Part shown: positions 24,806 through 36,720 of the stretch, piece by piece | Layout: every line of letters begins with the position of its first letter | How positions within the stretch are numbered: the stretch's first letter is position 1 | Assembly: GCA_023213395.1 (NCBI GenBank) | Contig: CM041465.1 | Location: forward strand, 123,573,741-123,637,740 | Reading direction: 5' to 3' | DNA length: 64,000 nt | From: Cycas panzhihuaensis | Lineage: Eukaryota; Cycadophyta | Notes under the pieces: model-generated | Told to the model about the DNA's origin: nothing | Database searches by the model: none | The model's input: only the letters and a program-made list of their open reading frames with translations | Translations under genes and position numbers: made by a program

Positions 24806-26997
24806 ATTAAAAGATAGATTAAGGTGTGGAATAAAGAGGTTTTTGGGAACATCTTTAAAGCTAAAGGAAGATTGATAGAGGAGCTAAATAGGGTGGAGTA
24901 GAGGATCCAGATAGAGGGCAGATCCGTTTCCCTAGATCAATTAGAGTGCTCAACCACTAAAGAGCTAGAAGAGGTGATGGCTAAGGAGGAACTCTATTGG
25001 AAGCAGAAATCTAGGGAGCTTTGGATAGTGGAAGGGGACATGAACACTAAGTTCTTCCATATGTCAACGATGAGGCACAGATCTTATAATAGAATAAGTA
25101 AGCTCCGTAGTAAGGAGGATACTATGCATGAGACAGAAGATCAAATTAGGAGTACAATGATGGAGTATTTTAAAGAGTTATTTATGGAACCAAGATGTCA
25201 GGATCCTGGATTACGTTCGAATTTGATGGGTTGTATCCTTAATTTGATCAATGACATTCAGAATAGAAGGTTGATGGAGTTGTTCACCTTAGAGGAAATG
25301 GAGAAAGCATTATTTAATATGGGGAGGGATAAAGCACCTAGTCTAGATGGCTTTCCTCCTAGTTTCTTCCAGGAATACTGGGACATAATCAAAAAAGATC
25401 TAAAACAGACGTTGAATAAATTCTTTAAGAAGAAAATAATTCTAAAGAAATGACAAGCGACCTTTTTGGTATTGATCCCTAAAAAGACTAGAGTGAAAGT
25501 AATGGAGGACTTTAGACCAATAAGTCTATGTAACGTTAAATATAAAATCCTAGCTAAATTATTGGCAAACCATCTTAAAGATTGCTTGCCTGCTATTATC
25601 TCCCAAAACTAGGATGGGTTTGTTAAAGGCAGACAAATTATAGATGGTATAATAATAGTCCATGAGGCGATTCACTTGGTATACCATAGAAAAGAAGCAT
25701 GTATGATAGTCAAAACTAATATGTCCAAGGCATATAATCGGGTGGCTTGGGATTGCCTCCTTGATTGTCTGAAGGCCTTTGGTTTTGGAGAGGTCTGGAG
25801 GGAATGGGTGAGATGCTACATCTCTGGGCCTTCATTCTCTGTGTTGATAAACGGTTCATCGTTCCCTTTTTTCTCTGACTCTAGGGGGTTGAGGCAAGGA
25901 GACCCCCTTTCCCCTTATCTCTTTATTATATTGGCAAAAATACTTGGGAGGGCCACTAAGGAGGCCAAGAGGATTGGATGGGTGAATTGCTTAAGGTCCT
26001 CCTCTAACCTGGATAATATCGCTCATCACCAGTTTGTTGACGATAATATCTTTTTAGGTAAGACCTCTCTTGGGGAGGCTAGGGCTCTGAAATCTAGACT
26101 CCAGGCCTATGAGCGAGCCTCTAATCAAAGTATCAATTGGAGAAGAGCTCAATCTTCTTCATCAATACCCCAGAAAGGCTTTAGAGGAGGATTATCAGAG
26201 TTTTAGAGATTCCCACTAGGCCTCTCCCATCTACCTACTTGGGAATGCCCCTTTTTGTAGGTAACATGGGTAAAGACCTTTGGAATACCATTGTGGGGAG
26301 AATTTAGAGGAGGTTGGCAGGTTGGAAAGGGGCGCTACTCAATTTGGTAAGTAAAATTCAGCTGGTAATGGCCACTCTATAGAGTATTCCAGTTTATATG
26401 ACATCAATCTTCAAGATGCCAGTCAAGATTAATTCAATCGTTGAAGGCATCTTGAAGAGATTCCTCTGGTCTGGAACCGAGGAGAAAAACATAATTCACT
26501 TGGTTTCTTGGGAGAAGATATATAGACCCAAGTGGTCCGGGGGGCTGAATGTTAGGAGAATGGAGCTCTTTAATAGGGTATTATTGGCCAAGCTGGGTTG
26601 GATATTGGTTAAGGAGGAAGGCTCTCAATGGGATAAAATCATAACCAGGAAATACCTAGGAAGTAAGCATTTCCTATTAGATGAGGTGGGACCAATTACG
26701 GGTTCCCCTATATGGAAAGGCCTCCCATCCTCGAGGCCTATTCTGAGTATTGGCCTAAGATGGAAGCTAGGAAATGGGGAAAGTATTAGATTCTGGGAGG
26801 ACAAATGGTGTGGCAACTACAAATTGAGAGATTCTCCAGCTATTGGTTACATGCAAGGGGGTTGTGAGGATATATATGGTCCTCTAGTCAAGGACTATTG
26901 GGAGGGACAAGACAAAAATAGGAAGTGGAGAACGTTTGATGAGTTACAGAACATGGAGGAGGGGATACAAAGCCTCTTGGGAAAATTACAAAATTAG
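24806..26997 (+). pseudogene. LINE reverse transcriptase
   Basis: Landmarks in order: KFFHMSTMRHRSYNRI, ALFNMGRDKAPSLDGFPP, DFRPISLCNVKYKILAKLL, GFVKGRQIIDGI, a degenerate motif A, SRGLRQGDPLSPYLFI, HHQFVDDNIFLG, then the thumb (KRFLWSGTEE, VSWEKIYRPKWSGGL). Motif A, normally LDMSKAYDRV, reads TNMSKAYNRV, so its catalytic Asp is lost, while the FVDD of motif C is kept. Stops near 25450, 25610 and 26204 break the frame. Inactive. Confidence 0.9.
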
Positions 26998-27119
26998 TAT
27001 ATCCCTAAGAGGGCTGGGCCAAATACACTGATATGGTCATTATCCCCTTCAAGGTCTTATATCATAAAGGATTGCTATAAGGAAGAGATGATGGAGGAAG
27101 GTCTGGCCAAGGAGGACTT

Positions 27120-27340
27120 GTTGGATGGGGTATGGAAGCTTGGTTTAATCCCAAAGATAGTTTCATTCTAGTGGTTATGCCTACATAACAAGCTTCTAAC
27201 AATTGATAACCTTCAAAAATGGGGGTTTGTTATGGTGAACAGATGCAAGCTCTGTAAAGGGGATGCTGAGTCTCTGGACCACATCAGCATCCATTGCCCC
27301 TTCTCTAGACGCATCTGAGGTGGCTTCTAGTCCAAGTTAT
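27120..27340 (+). pseudogene. LINE zf-RVT-like Cys-rich segment
   Basis: Reads LTIDNLQKWGF, RCKLCKGDAESLDH, then HCPFSR. This is the C..C......H....C pattern that follows plant LINE RT domains. In-frame stops flank it. Confidence 0.75.
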
Positions 27341-27649
27341 GGATATATTGGGTGGCTCTGAGGACCTTGCAGAATCAGTGGATGATGTGGAAAGCCCCCT
27401 TCAAAAGTGAAATGCTAAGAAGGCTATGGAAATTACTCCTACCGGTTAGGACTTGGAATATTTGGAAGGAGCACAACAGGAGAATCTTTCAAGGCAAGGA
27501 GATGAATGAACAAAGACTCTTTGATAAGATTCGGGGGGATACCTTAGAGATGTTAAAGCCCATGGATGAGGAGAGGTTATATAAGGTGGACGAAAGCATC
27601 TTGGAAGGTTGGGGTATTAGATGTCAGACTAGTAGGGGAGCGAAAAGAA

Positions 27650-28060
27650 GGACATGGCATTGGGTCTTACCTGGTGAGACCTGGGTAAAAATCAACTTCG
27701 ACGGGGCAGCCAAAGGTAATCCTGGGGAGGCAGGAGGGGGAGGCTTATGCAGGAACCATAATGGGATAGTAAGTTGGGCAGTTGTAGAATAATATGGTCA
27801 TCAGATGAACCACAAAGCTAAATTTAGGGCTATGCATAAGGTGATAGTGATGGCAGATGAGAATGAACAGGAGAAAGTGATAGTAGAAGGAGACTCCTTG
27901 AGTGTGATCAAGAGTCTAAAGGTGAGTTGGAGGTGGATTGGGGCAACCAGTACATGGTTAGGGATGCTCAGGATATCCTTCAATCCAAGAAGGACATTCA
28001 GATCCAACATACATATAGGGAAGGAAATGTTGTGGTGGACTAGCTTGCAAATTGGGTAGT
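27650..28060 (+). pseudogene. LINE C-terminal RNase H
   Basis: Reads VKINFDGAAKGNPGEAGGGG, then AKFRAMHKVI and VEGDSLSVIKSL. These are the plant LINE RNase H motifs (DGA.KGNPG.AG.G, then E and D carrying strands). The A..AE.RA box is AKFRAMHK, so the catalytic Glu is lost. A stop at 27790 splits the domain. Confidence 0.85.
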
Positions 28061-28308
28061 GCTAAGTAAAAGAAATTGGGTGTGGAGGGAGAACTTCCCG
28101 GAGGAGCCACTGAGTCTAGTCAGAGAGGATTTGTCAGGCCACAATGAGGAGGCTTGTTAGGAGCAGGGGAGAGGCATATGTTTAGCTCAGCTAGGCCATG
28201 GGCTTGTCATGGCCATTTCTACTTATGCCAGTTGGCAGCTGATGTAAAAGGTTTGGGGACCTATTAAAACCCCTTCAATTTTTTTTACCATATCAAAAGA
28301 AAAAAAAG

Positions 28309-28323
28309 AAGAAGGTATTTATA
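28309..28323. repeat. LINE target-site duplication, right copy
   Basis: Exact copy of 24010-24024, following the A-rich tail. Confidence 0.85.
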
Positions 28324-29199
28324 TTGAAAATCAAGAGGACAAAAAGAGAAAAATCTCAAAACATATTGTAAAGTTAGATTTTTAGACCAATAGATATTAA
28401 TTATGCTATTTTAAAGATATTATTATAAATTCAACCTCAAACATCATGAGACTTGACCAATGGAAAATAGTAAAATTGTAAAAAGATGATAACTTTCTCA
28501 TATGGTATTCATTTTCAACCCATGACCACTCAATTCACAACTATTAGAAAAGTATACACAATAGTATAAGTGAAATTAATAATTACATTCAATATTAGTG
28601 CAAAAAATGTAAAAGATAATAAATTTAAGTGAAAAAACATAAAAAATATTCATGTTAACTAAAATAAATTACTCACATAGACATAGACTTATGTTTAACT
28701 CATAAGATAACTAACATAAAAGGAATCTTAACTTGTGTTTAACCTATATAAGTTAACTCAAGAAGTATAAGCTCATGTCAATATAAAATATACACTCAAA
28801 GGAGCCAGAAAAAATTAAAATAATAGAAAAGAATCATGTGTGTGAAATAATAGCAATCAAGAGAAATTACAATGGAAAAACTATCATAGTAGTTATTCTA
28901 AACAAAATGGAAACCTACAAAGTTGTACCTCCATAACAAAAAGGGTGTTCTAGAGAACAAATTTCATATCATTGTTAGTAAGGGGGGGTTATGATATGTA
29001 CAAATAAACTAATTAAATTCTTAATCATGATGTAATGTAAGATAAAATAACAAGCAAATATAGACAATCAAATACAACATTAGGTAAATGACAAGCAACT
29101 AGATGAAATCTAATGTATATCTAACTAATAAGAGTGAAATCATACATGATATTCTTAGATTTTGGGGAAGAGGCCCAAATTGTGGAAACACCTTCCATC
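28324..29199. other. AT-rich region without recognisable genes
   Basis: Continuation of the DNA into which the LINE jumped. A run of seven G at about 28981 followed by TTATGATATG resembles a polypurine tract and LTR start, but no partner is found. Confidence 0.5.
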
Positions 29200-30144
29200 T
29201 AGAGAATAGAAGTTTCTATCAGTTTATTTCCTAATGTAATAATAAGAAAAAATATCCGCAAATGAGAATTATAAAATATAGGATAAATTCTTTTTCCACA
29301 TTTTCATTCCTAACATAATGAAGAAAGTAAGATAGAGTATGTTATACAATGGTTTATGCTACAAAAAAAATAATAAGCCTATCCCATTATGTTAACTCTA
29401 TTTATAAAATTTTTCATCTTCATATTCATTTGCAAACTTACATCTAGGTAAAAAATAATAATACAACACAAACTTCAATTTTGCAGATCTTTATCATAAC
29501 ATTCATATGACTAAATAGACACATTTAGTATAAAATAAAGGTAGATTCTTTTTAACATAAATGAGAAATATAAACAATAAAATAAATACTATTTCCATAT
29601 CCACATCCTTAATAAAATGAGGAAGGAAAAATAGAGTATGCTAAATAAGTGTCCATAGTACAAAAAACAAAATAAAGTGTATCTCATAATCTAGACCAAT
29701 CCCACTACATTAACTTTGTTTATAAGAATTTTTTAGATTTATATCCATTTACAAGCTAAAAATTAATAACACAACTTGAACCTTAATTTCACAGATCTCC
29801 ATCATGATGGTCATATGATAAAATAGATGTACTTAACACAAAATTAAAGGTCCCCTATTAAAGAATATGTAATCTAATCACCTTTCATCAGAAAATGTCC
29901 CTTTGAGTTATACAAATTCTAAACGAGACCCCAAGTGAACTTTACATACGTATCCCTATAATCTATATCCATTATATCAAAGACATATCCATACATATGT
30001 AGTCCAAGTCCAACCTCCCATCTAAAGAACATAGGCTTCTATCATTTATTTCTTAATGTCAAAATGCGGAAAAACACCCATCTTACTTTTGGTAGATGCT
30101 TTTTAAAATAAAGGAGAATGGTAAAATTTTGAGTAGACACTATT
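29200..30144. repeat. Diverged tandem-repeat array, left half
   Basis: Units of roughly 0.3-0.55 kb repeat with divergence. Anchors are TTTCCACATTTTCATTCC (29298) and TTTCCATATCCACATCC (29593). Also CCCATTATGTTAACT (29388) against CCCACTACATTAACT (29698), and TAGAAGTTTCTATCA (29208) against TAGGCTTCTATCATT (30033). The array is cut at 30144 by the gag-only element and resumes at 59785. Nothing coding seen. Confidence 0.65.
30140..30144. repeat. Target duplication of the large gag-only element, left (CTATT)
   Basis: CTATT before the LTR; TTATT at 59785-59789 after the other LTR (one transition). Joining the flanks restores the array anchor ACTATTTCCATATTCAC. Confidence 0.65.
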
Positions 30145-30442
30145 TGTTGAAATATGGATATTAAATTTATTACATTGATCAATATTAAAAGTTGGTGAGT
30201 ACAAATTTATACTTGATTTATCACTAACTTCTCCAACTATAATTGACAATCACTTTACCTATTAATGAAGTGTTACACATGATGATGTGATTAAACACTC
30301 TTAATAACTTAATATTGGACCTCTAATATTAACATTAATACTAACCTATAAACTATGATATAATAGCTCTTAAGGACCCTGAGATATAACATTTACTTAG
30401 ACACATTAAATATTTATACTCATTAAATATTAACTCTTAACA
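30145..30442 (-). repeat. 3' LTR of the large gag-only element
   Basis: 298 bp, TGTTGAAATATGG to CTCTTAACA. Aligns along its length with 59519-59784 (for example AAAGTTGGTGAGTACAAATT), apart from about 30 bp missing in the other copy. Confidence 0.85.
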
Positions 30443-30445
30443 ACA

Positions 30446-30460
30446 CCCCCCCCCCCCCCC
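30446..30460 (-). other. Polypurine tract of 15 consecutive G (C on the plus strand)
   Basis: Fifteen C in a row followed by TTAATG, next to the 3' LTR. On the coding strand this is CATTAA then G15. Confidence 0.75.
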
Positions 30461-30659
30461 TTAATGTTTAATATCAAGACAATAAAAGGTTGAATAGTAA
30501 AGATATCCTTACACTAAGGACTAACAAAAAAATTGATACATGACTTGACATGAGGTGTTGTTTTTGAATTTGCAACATTTGAATCTGGGTATCTTTCTGA
30601 AGACAATGTTAGAAGCTCAATCTTTGTCTTTAGTTGATTATGGAATGCAGTAATGCTTT

Positions 30660-31990
30660 TAATTCTTATGCATCATCTTCATTGGATCACCTATTCCATT
30701 ATCTCTTATTCTTTGCTTAGCAACTGCAACTGTATCTAAGAGATCATACTCCAAATATGACCCTTTTTGACAATCATGAACTATAAGATCAAGATATGAC
30801 TTGGGCTTCAACCTTTTCTTGAAAAAGAAAAAGAGTTTCTCCTTGATCATTTTCAAACCAATAAGTATCATTGGCTTTGTTGAATTTTCAAAAGTAAGAC
30901 AATAAGCAATATCTTGAAGGAAAAGGATGGATGATGATTTCTCTATAAGTATCGATACTAGTCTAGGTTCATCAAAATTTTTGGCTAGTTAATTCATCTC
31001 TCTCACCATCCAATGAAGCTTTTGAAATGATAAGCACTGAGAGAATTTCTATCACAGTCATAAGTACAAGCTTCCCAATTACTATTATGGTCACATAAAG
31101 GCAACATACCACCATAACAATATTTAACTGCATGATTAAATAACTTATCAAAATCATATAATAATTTATGTAAATATATTTTGTTACAAGATCCTGACCA
31201 AGTAGCATTCTAATTTTTTCCAAAGTATCCTTCCTTTCTTCGAAAGAATTTTCTAATACCTTTGCTGGATATATCAACACAACTTGAACTCCTTCAATGA
31301 TAAGAATAGAAAATGCTTCCATATTGAATGAGACCATAAAGAATTCTATGTATAAACATACAACTGCATGACTTGATATCAATTGGTATTTAGCAATAAT
31401 TCTATCAACAAAAATTATGGTAATACTACCCAAATTTTCCATTAAGGTAGTTGTGTCTCCATATTGTATCACCTGTGAAGAAGGATATTTGAAACCAACT
31501 TCAAATTTTTCATGATTATAAGTTCTTTCAAAATTAACCTATGTCTTCTCAACAACCTGTAATACAAAATTCTCTGGCAAAATGCTACAGTTCAAGATAT
31601 TAAAAGGAAATATAAGTGAGGTTATTTTGATAAGTCTCTTCTCCCTCTTCAGTTTTCCATTTCCTTCTTCTTTTTTAGATTCTAAGCAAAGATTTAGAGC
31701 CAAATCATTAAACTCGTTTGTTAATTTAGTAGAATCATTAATAAGTTCATCTGTAAGAATGTGCAATAAGGATTCTTAAAATGCCTTGTCACAATCATCA
31801 TTATATTCACTTATTTCTTCATCAACAGAGGACCTATTCTTAGAAATAGGTTCTCATACCTTTTCTTCTTCCTTATAATAGAAAACATTAAATGAATCTA
31901 TATGATATTCACTCTTACTAAAATCAGCTTTATTACTTGCATTCGTATATTTAGCTTTCCTTTGCAACTTCTTTTTCTGATTCTTTGTAG
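30660..31990 (-). pseudogene. Unidentified coding-like stretch downstream of gag
   Basis: About 1.3 kb of the minus strand stays largely open with few stops: KYTNASNKADFSKSEY, then SKKEEGNGKLKREKR (31539-31766) and a 166-codon frame at 30972-31472. Another frame at 31010-31160 reads more protein-like than the longer open one (YCYGGMLPLCDHNSNWEAC), so a frameshift near 31160 is likely. It then continues to YLDLIVHDCQKGSYLEYDLL and KQRIRDNG (30660-30871). Upstream it is continuous with the gag end. I do not recognise a family. It could be the Gag tail plus captured host sequence, or an extra ORF of this element type. Confidence 0.4.
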
Positions 31991-32294
31991 GTTATTGCAT
32001 GTAGCCTATATTTCTTCACCTTCGTTCACTTGTTGTTGATTTGTCATCTTTTGATCAAATTTCTCTTTTATGAAATTCCACGCTTTATATGCCCTGCAAG
32101 TAATATTTTGAGTGAGATAAAGAAGATCATAAAACTTTATGCAATCTTTGTCTATGGCTATGAAGGAAACCCATTGAAATGTTGATATATCTTTATGTTC
32201 TAGCTCTGGTGATGAACTAATGTATCCTTCTGAATAAATCTCACATAACCTAAAAGAGATAAACTAAGACTTCATATTTTTTTACCATTCTAGA
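31991..32294 (-). pseudogene. UBN2-type Gag of the large gag-only element (main part)
   Basis: The minus strand reads SFRLCEIYSEGYISSSPELE, then DKDCIKFYDLLYLTQNI and YKAWNFIKEKFDQ. This is the copia Gag pattern (LW.I...GY, then a helix, then A..AW..L...F). The frame is cut at 32294 by the copia element and its start lies at 38412-38470. A stop occurs near 32265. Confidence 0.65.
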
Positions 32295-32654
32295 TGTTTG
32301 AGGATATGAAATCATACAGGTATGTTTCCATCTGTAGAATCTTTAACCATACACAATAAGCAAATAAAAATACACATAGAATATAGATGTACATTACATA
32401 GGATTTATGTGGGAAAACCCTTTCAGAAAAAAAAAAAACCCCTCAAAAAAGATCCTTTTGGATCACATTAGTTATTTCATCATTGATTTGATACATCAAA
32501 TACACAAGGGATCAAGGCTTTTATATTATTCTAAGAGGTGTTAGCCGATTAGGGTTGTAACGCTATGAATATCTCACACCTTTTCACTTAATCACCTTAC
32601 TTAAACCACATTAACATTAACTTAGTGGCTTAACAAACAACTACCATATTAACA
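32295..32654 (-). repeat. 3' LTR of the copia element
   Basis: TGTTTGAGGATATG to ATATTAACA; direct repeat of 38054-38411. Confidence 0.88.
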
Positions 32655-32668
32655 TTCCCCCTTAATGT
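32655..32668 (-). other. Polypurine tract
   Basis: TTCCCCCTTAATGT, coding strand ACATTAAGGGGGAA, abuts the 3' LTR. Confidence 0.75.
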
Positions 32669-32749
32669 AAATGTGGGGAGCCTACAAACTGCAATAGTTA
32701 TGTTATCACGAAGGCCAAGACTATCTTGCAGCTTCTTTATCCTTGTCAA

Positions 32750-33545
32750 TGCATCCCTCCTCAAGGATAACATTGGTGAGTCCTAATCCAGTACGCATCT
32801 TCGTGAATTGATCTTTAGTAAGTGGCTTGGTAAACACATCCACAAACTAAAATTCACTCAGATAGTAGTTGACTTGAAGCTTCCCTGACTTGATTTGTTC
32901 ATAGATGTAGTGGTGTTGAATCTCAATATGCTTTGTACACACATGAAACTTTGGATTCTTTCATAAGCAAATGGTACTCTGATTATCAACAAAGATAACT
33001 GGATGTTTATTAGAAACTCAAGAAACTCCAAGAGACCTTGCAACCATATAGATTCCTTTGTATCAACATTGAGTCTTTAATATTCTACCTCTGTAGAAGG
33101 CAACACCATTATCTATTACTTCTTCGACTACTACAAAATAAATCCATTGCCAACACCAAATATATATCCAGCTGTGGACTTTCGATCGTCAGAATCTCCT
33201 TCTAATTAGTATCTGTGTAGTCATATAACCTTGTCTCCTCACCTCAACAATATATAAGACCAAGATTAATTATCCCCTTCAAGTACTTCAGAATTCATTT
33301 CATTGAAACCAAATGAGGCTATGAGGATTCTATATGTAGCAAGAAACCAATCCAACAGCGTAGGTGATATTTGATCTAGTATTAATCAAGTAAATTAGAT
33401 TCCCTACCAACTAGAAATATTTCATTCCATCTGCAGAGGGTTTTTCCATATCATTCTTTAACCTTGCGCCTTTTACATATGGTATTGTAACATATTTATA
33501 ATTCTACATCCCAAACTTCTCCAATAGATTCTTCACATACTATGA
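32750..33545 (-). pseudogene. Copia RNase H and RT connection
   Basis: The minus strand shows GDSDDRKSTAGYIFGVGNG and LPSTEVEY, the RNase H motifs DW..D...RKST.GY.F and LSSTEAEY, then the C-terminal stretch towards the LTR. Broken by stops. Confidence 0.82.
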
Positions 33546-34310
33546 TTACAACAATACAATCTTATCATCCATCTGCCTGATTTGAATGCCCAAGAAATAG
33601 TGAAGTCTCTCGAGATCTGTCATATCAAAAGAAGCTCCTAGATTAGACTTGACTTTAGAAATAGTCTTTTCATAGTTACCACTGATGCTTAAATCATCCA
33701 CATACACCACACAAGAAACTATTAAAGTCCCTCTCCTTTTCATATATAGGTTCAGGTTGAGTTCAGAAGTTTCAAAACCTTCAACTTTTAACTTGGCATC
33801 CATCTTCTCATACCAAGCACGAGGTGCTTGTTTCAGGCCATAGATTGATTTCTTTAACTAGAAAATAAGATGCTCTTAGTCTTCCTTGATGAATCCTAGA
33901 GGCTGCAACATATATATCTCCTCCTTTAGATCTCCATTAAGGAATGCAGACTTAACGTCTATCTAGTCTAACTCCCAACCATAAGTAGTTGTTAAGGAAA
34001 TGATCAATCAAACTATTATCATTCTAGAAATTGGTGCAAATTTCTCATCATAATCAATTCTTTCTTTTTGTTTGAATCCTAGAGCGATAAGTCTAGCTTT
34101 ATACTTATCCACCTCTCCATCAAAGTGAAACTTTATCTTATAGACCCACTTGCATCCAATAAGGTTCTTCATCAAGGGAAGCAAAACCAAATCCCATATA
34201 TCATTCTTCATCAACGAACCCTACTCTTCCTCTATTGTAGCTCTCTAACGTGGATCTCCTTTTGTCTCATCAAACAAATTAGGATCAATAGAGTTGCTAG
34301 TGTCTACTAG
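33546..34310 (-). pseudogene. Copia reverse transcriptase
   Basis: N-terminal part: MMKNDIWDLVLLP, then GCKWVYKIKFHFDGEVDKYK and ARLIALGFKQK. The catalytic part holds VVYVDDLSISG and then FDMTDLERLHYFLGIQI. The YVDD loop is intact. Frame breaks between 33804 and 34007 remove any continuous product. Confidence 0.88.
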
Positions 34311-35600
34311 CAGAGTTTAACTGTGCTGACTTCTTGTTCTTCTATCATCAATCAAGGTTTGCATCACCACACCAGAATCTTCAATAGTCTTCCTTGCCCA
34401 TAAAGGTATAGAATGACCCATTGTTGGAGGTACTTCTTCTCATGGTGGCTCCTCACTATTACTCATCCCCCTTGGTCCTTCTTCCGCATGAATTCCAACA
34501 ACTAGCTCATCATCCTCTTCGCCTAATGAATCTGGAAATGGGAGTGGGGAGTAAAAAGGCTCTTCTAATGATCCATTAGTATGATATATTGATAACTCAT
34601 TAAATTTTACATCCTAACTAATCACAACCTTCTTCCCATATGGATCCCATAATCTATAAGCTTTATTCTAATCACAATACCCTATGAATATACACTTTAG
34701 ATTCTTCTGATCCAACTTCTTACGAGTATCATCTGGGATGTGCGTGTATCAAATACACCCAAAGGTTCTCAAATGGCTAATGGTAAGCTTCTGACTGGTC
34801 TATTTCTCTTTGGGGGTCATGCTACGAACTGCTTGAGTGGGTACTTGGTTTAAAATATACATAATAGTCACCACAAAATCTGCCCAAAACATCGGTAGTA
34901 GGTTTTTAGCATGTACCATATACCTTGCCATCTCTATCATGGTATAGTTCTTTCATCTAACAACTCTATTTTGTTATGGTATATATGAGACCATAAATTT
35001 CCACTTTATACCATGATCATGGCAGAACTGATTAAATACATGATTATCATATTCCTTGCCATTATCACTTCTTAATAACTTAATCTTCTTATCGCATTTA
35101 TTTTCCACCATCACTTTCGAGTCACAGAAGTGATCAAATATATTAGACTTATTTTTGATAAAGTAAACCCGAGCCTTCCTAGTGTAACCATCTACAAACA
35201 CAAGGGTGTAACAAGCTCTTAATATCGAAGGGTTTGGAAGAGGACCTATTATATCTAAATATACAAGCTCCAACTTATCCTTGGCTCTCTAGGAATTCTC
35301 CCAAGTAAAAGGATAGTAGTGATACTTGCCATACATACACCCTTCACACACACCATTTGAGTAGGAAACTAATGGCACTCCCTCTGCCATCTTCAACCTC
35401 TTTAGTAGTGCGATGATCATATAATTAAGGTATCCAAGGTGATTATGCTAAAGTTTACTCGCATCATCAACACTGGTGACAAGGGCATAAAACCTCTTCT
35501 GAGATTAAAATTTCTCAAACACCCAGAAGTTATCCCTAACATTTCTAGTAGCAATGATAGAAAAGTCCTACTTGGAATCCTTAATCAGGCATCTATCATT
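34311..35600 (-). pseudogene. Copia integrase
   Basis: The core at 34974-35273 reads VYLDIIGPLPNPS, then FVDGYTRKARVYFIKNKS and LLRSDNGKEYDN. The first two catalytic Asp residues are visible. Downstream comes the stretch around EMARYMVHAKNL and FWADFVVT. The upstream HHCC part is degraded. Stops near 34973 and elsewhere. Confidence 0.85.
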
Positions 35601-36720
35601 GTAAAGCTCTACCTTCATACCTTGTTTGCAGATTTTATAGGCTGAAAGAAGGTTCAACTACATCTTGGGTACATAGTATACCCTGGTAAACTTGCCACCT
35701 ATAATGGATACATCATCAATACTTTCCATCAGTAATACATCAGTATATCTAAGGATAATTTCTACACTAGTATGGTTTTTGTTCATCATATCAATGTTGT
35801 ACTTCTAGTAAGAGATATGCTTCTATGCTCTAGAGTCAAGCACCCAATAATCTCTCCAATCTAACTTGATTGATAAGGTTTTTACTCTAATGTAATGAGC
35901 AGTAACACTCTTTCCTTTATCATCTTAGATAACTTTGCACTTGTCACATCACTTGAACCAACAATTCTTCTCTTAGTGACCATCCTTCTTACAGTAATTA
36001 CATTTTCCATTGAACTTCTTCTTCTTCTGTGAACTTTCTCCTAACCTCTATGTGATCTTATCCTCCTTAGCAACATCTTTCCTCTGAGTCTTCATGGCTA
36101 GGGCCTAACTTGATTTAGAACCTTCAAGCATACCATGATGTTTAAGCTTGGCATCCTCTATTAGAATTAGATTTTTAAGCCCATCAAAAGTCTCTGCCTC
36201 CATCACTTTATCTCTACCATATATGGTCTGGAAAGTGGCAAAAGCAACTAGTAATTTTGAAATGATTATCACAAATAACAACACATTATCAATTGAATTC
36301 TACTTCAGTTCTTCCAGCTTATTGTTCAAGTCTATGATCTTGTTTAGGTAGGAGTTAATGTTGTTCTCATATTCCACACCTAAATTGAGTAAATCCAACA
36401 TTAAGGCAAGATGTTTATTCATCTTCTTTTTTTCAAAGGTATCACACAATTTTAATTAAATTTCATTTAGTTCATCTTGATTACAAACCAAGGCTCTTAG
36501 GTTAGGTGCCAGTGACAGTTTCAATAGTTCCATAGCCATAATTTTTTTCTCTTCGCGTCAAACTTGCTCTTTATGGTCTAATGGGATCACGTCCACCTTA
36601 ACCTTAGTGATACCCCATAATTAATTCACCATCAAAATAAGCTCTATATTGGCTTTCCACTTGCTAAAATTATTACCATTAAAGATAACCTTGGCATAAT
36701 ATGCTCCATCTCAAGAAATA
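35601..36720 (-). pseudogene. Copia gag, zinc knuckle and protease region
   Basis: Gag begins near 36700 with FNGNNFSKWKANIELIL and continues through helices such as LGVEYENNINSYL. The nucleocapsid knuckle near 35950-36010 reads CNYCKKDGH, a stop, EKNCW. The protease-like sequence WVLDSRA (for WILDSGA) follows near 35840. Stops are frequent. Confidence 0.75.

Larger units (their letters stand above)
24025..28308 (+). mobile_element. L1-type LINE, 5'-truncated
   Basis: About 4.3 kb between 15-bp target duplications, ending in an A-rich tail (AAAAGAAAAAAAAG). It contains, in order, an AP-endonuclease domain lacking its start, reverse transcriptase, a cysteine-rich zf-RVT-like segment and a C-terminal RNase H, the arrangement of plant L1 elements. 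ORF1 and the endonuclease N-terminus are missing, as expected from incomplete reverse transcription. Many stops and frameshifts. It is GC-richer than the DNA it sits in. Confidence 0.92.

Noticed and set aside
28976-28998. G-run followed by TTATGATATG as polypurine tract and LTR
   Set aside because: No second copy of the following sequence is found in the window.
29200-30144. CRISPR-like or short-spacer array in the tandem repeat
   Set aside because: Units are long, diverged and without unique spacers; the window is plant nuclear DNA.
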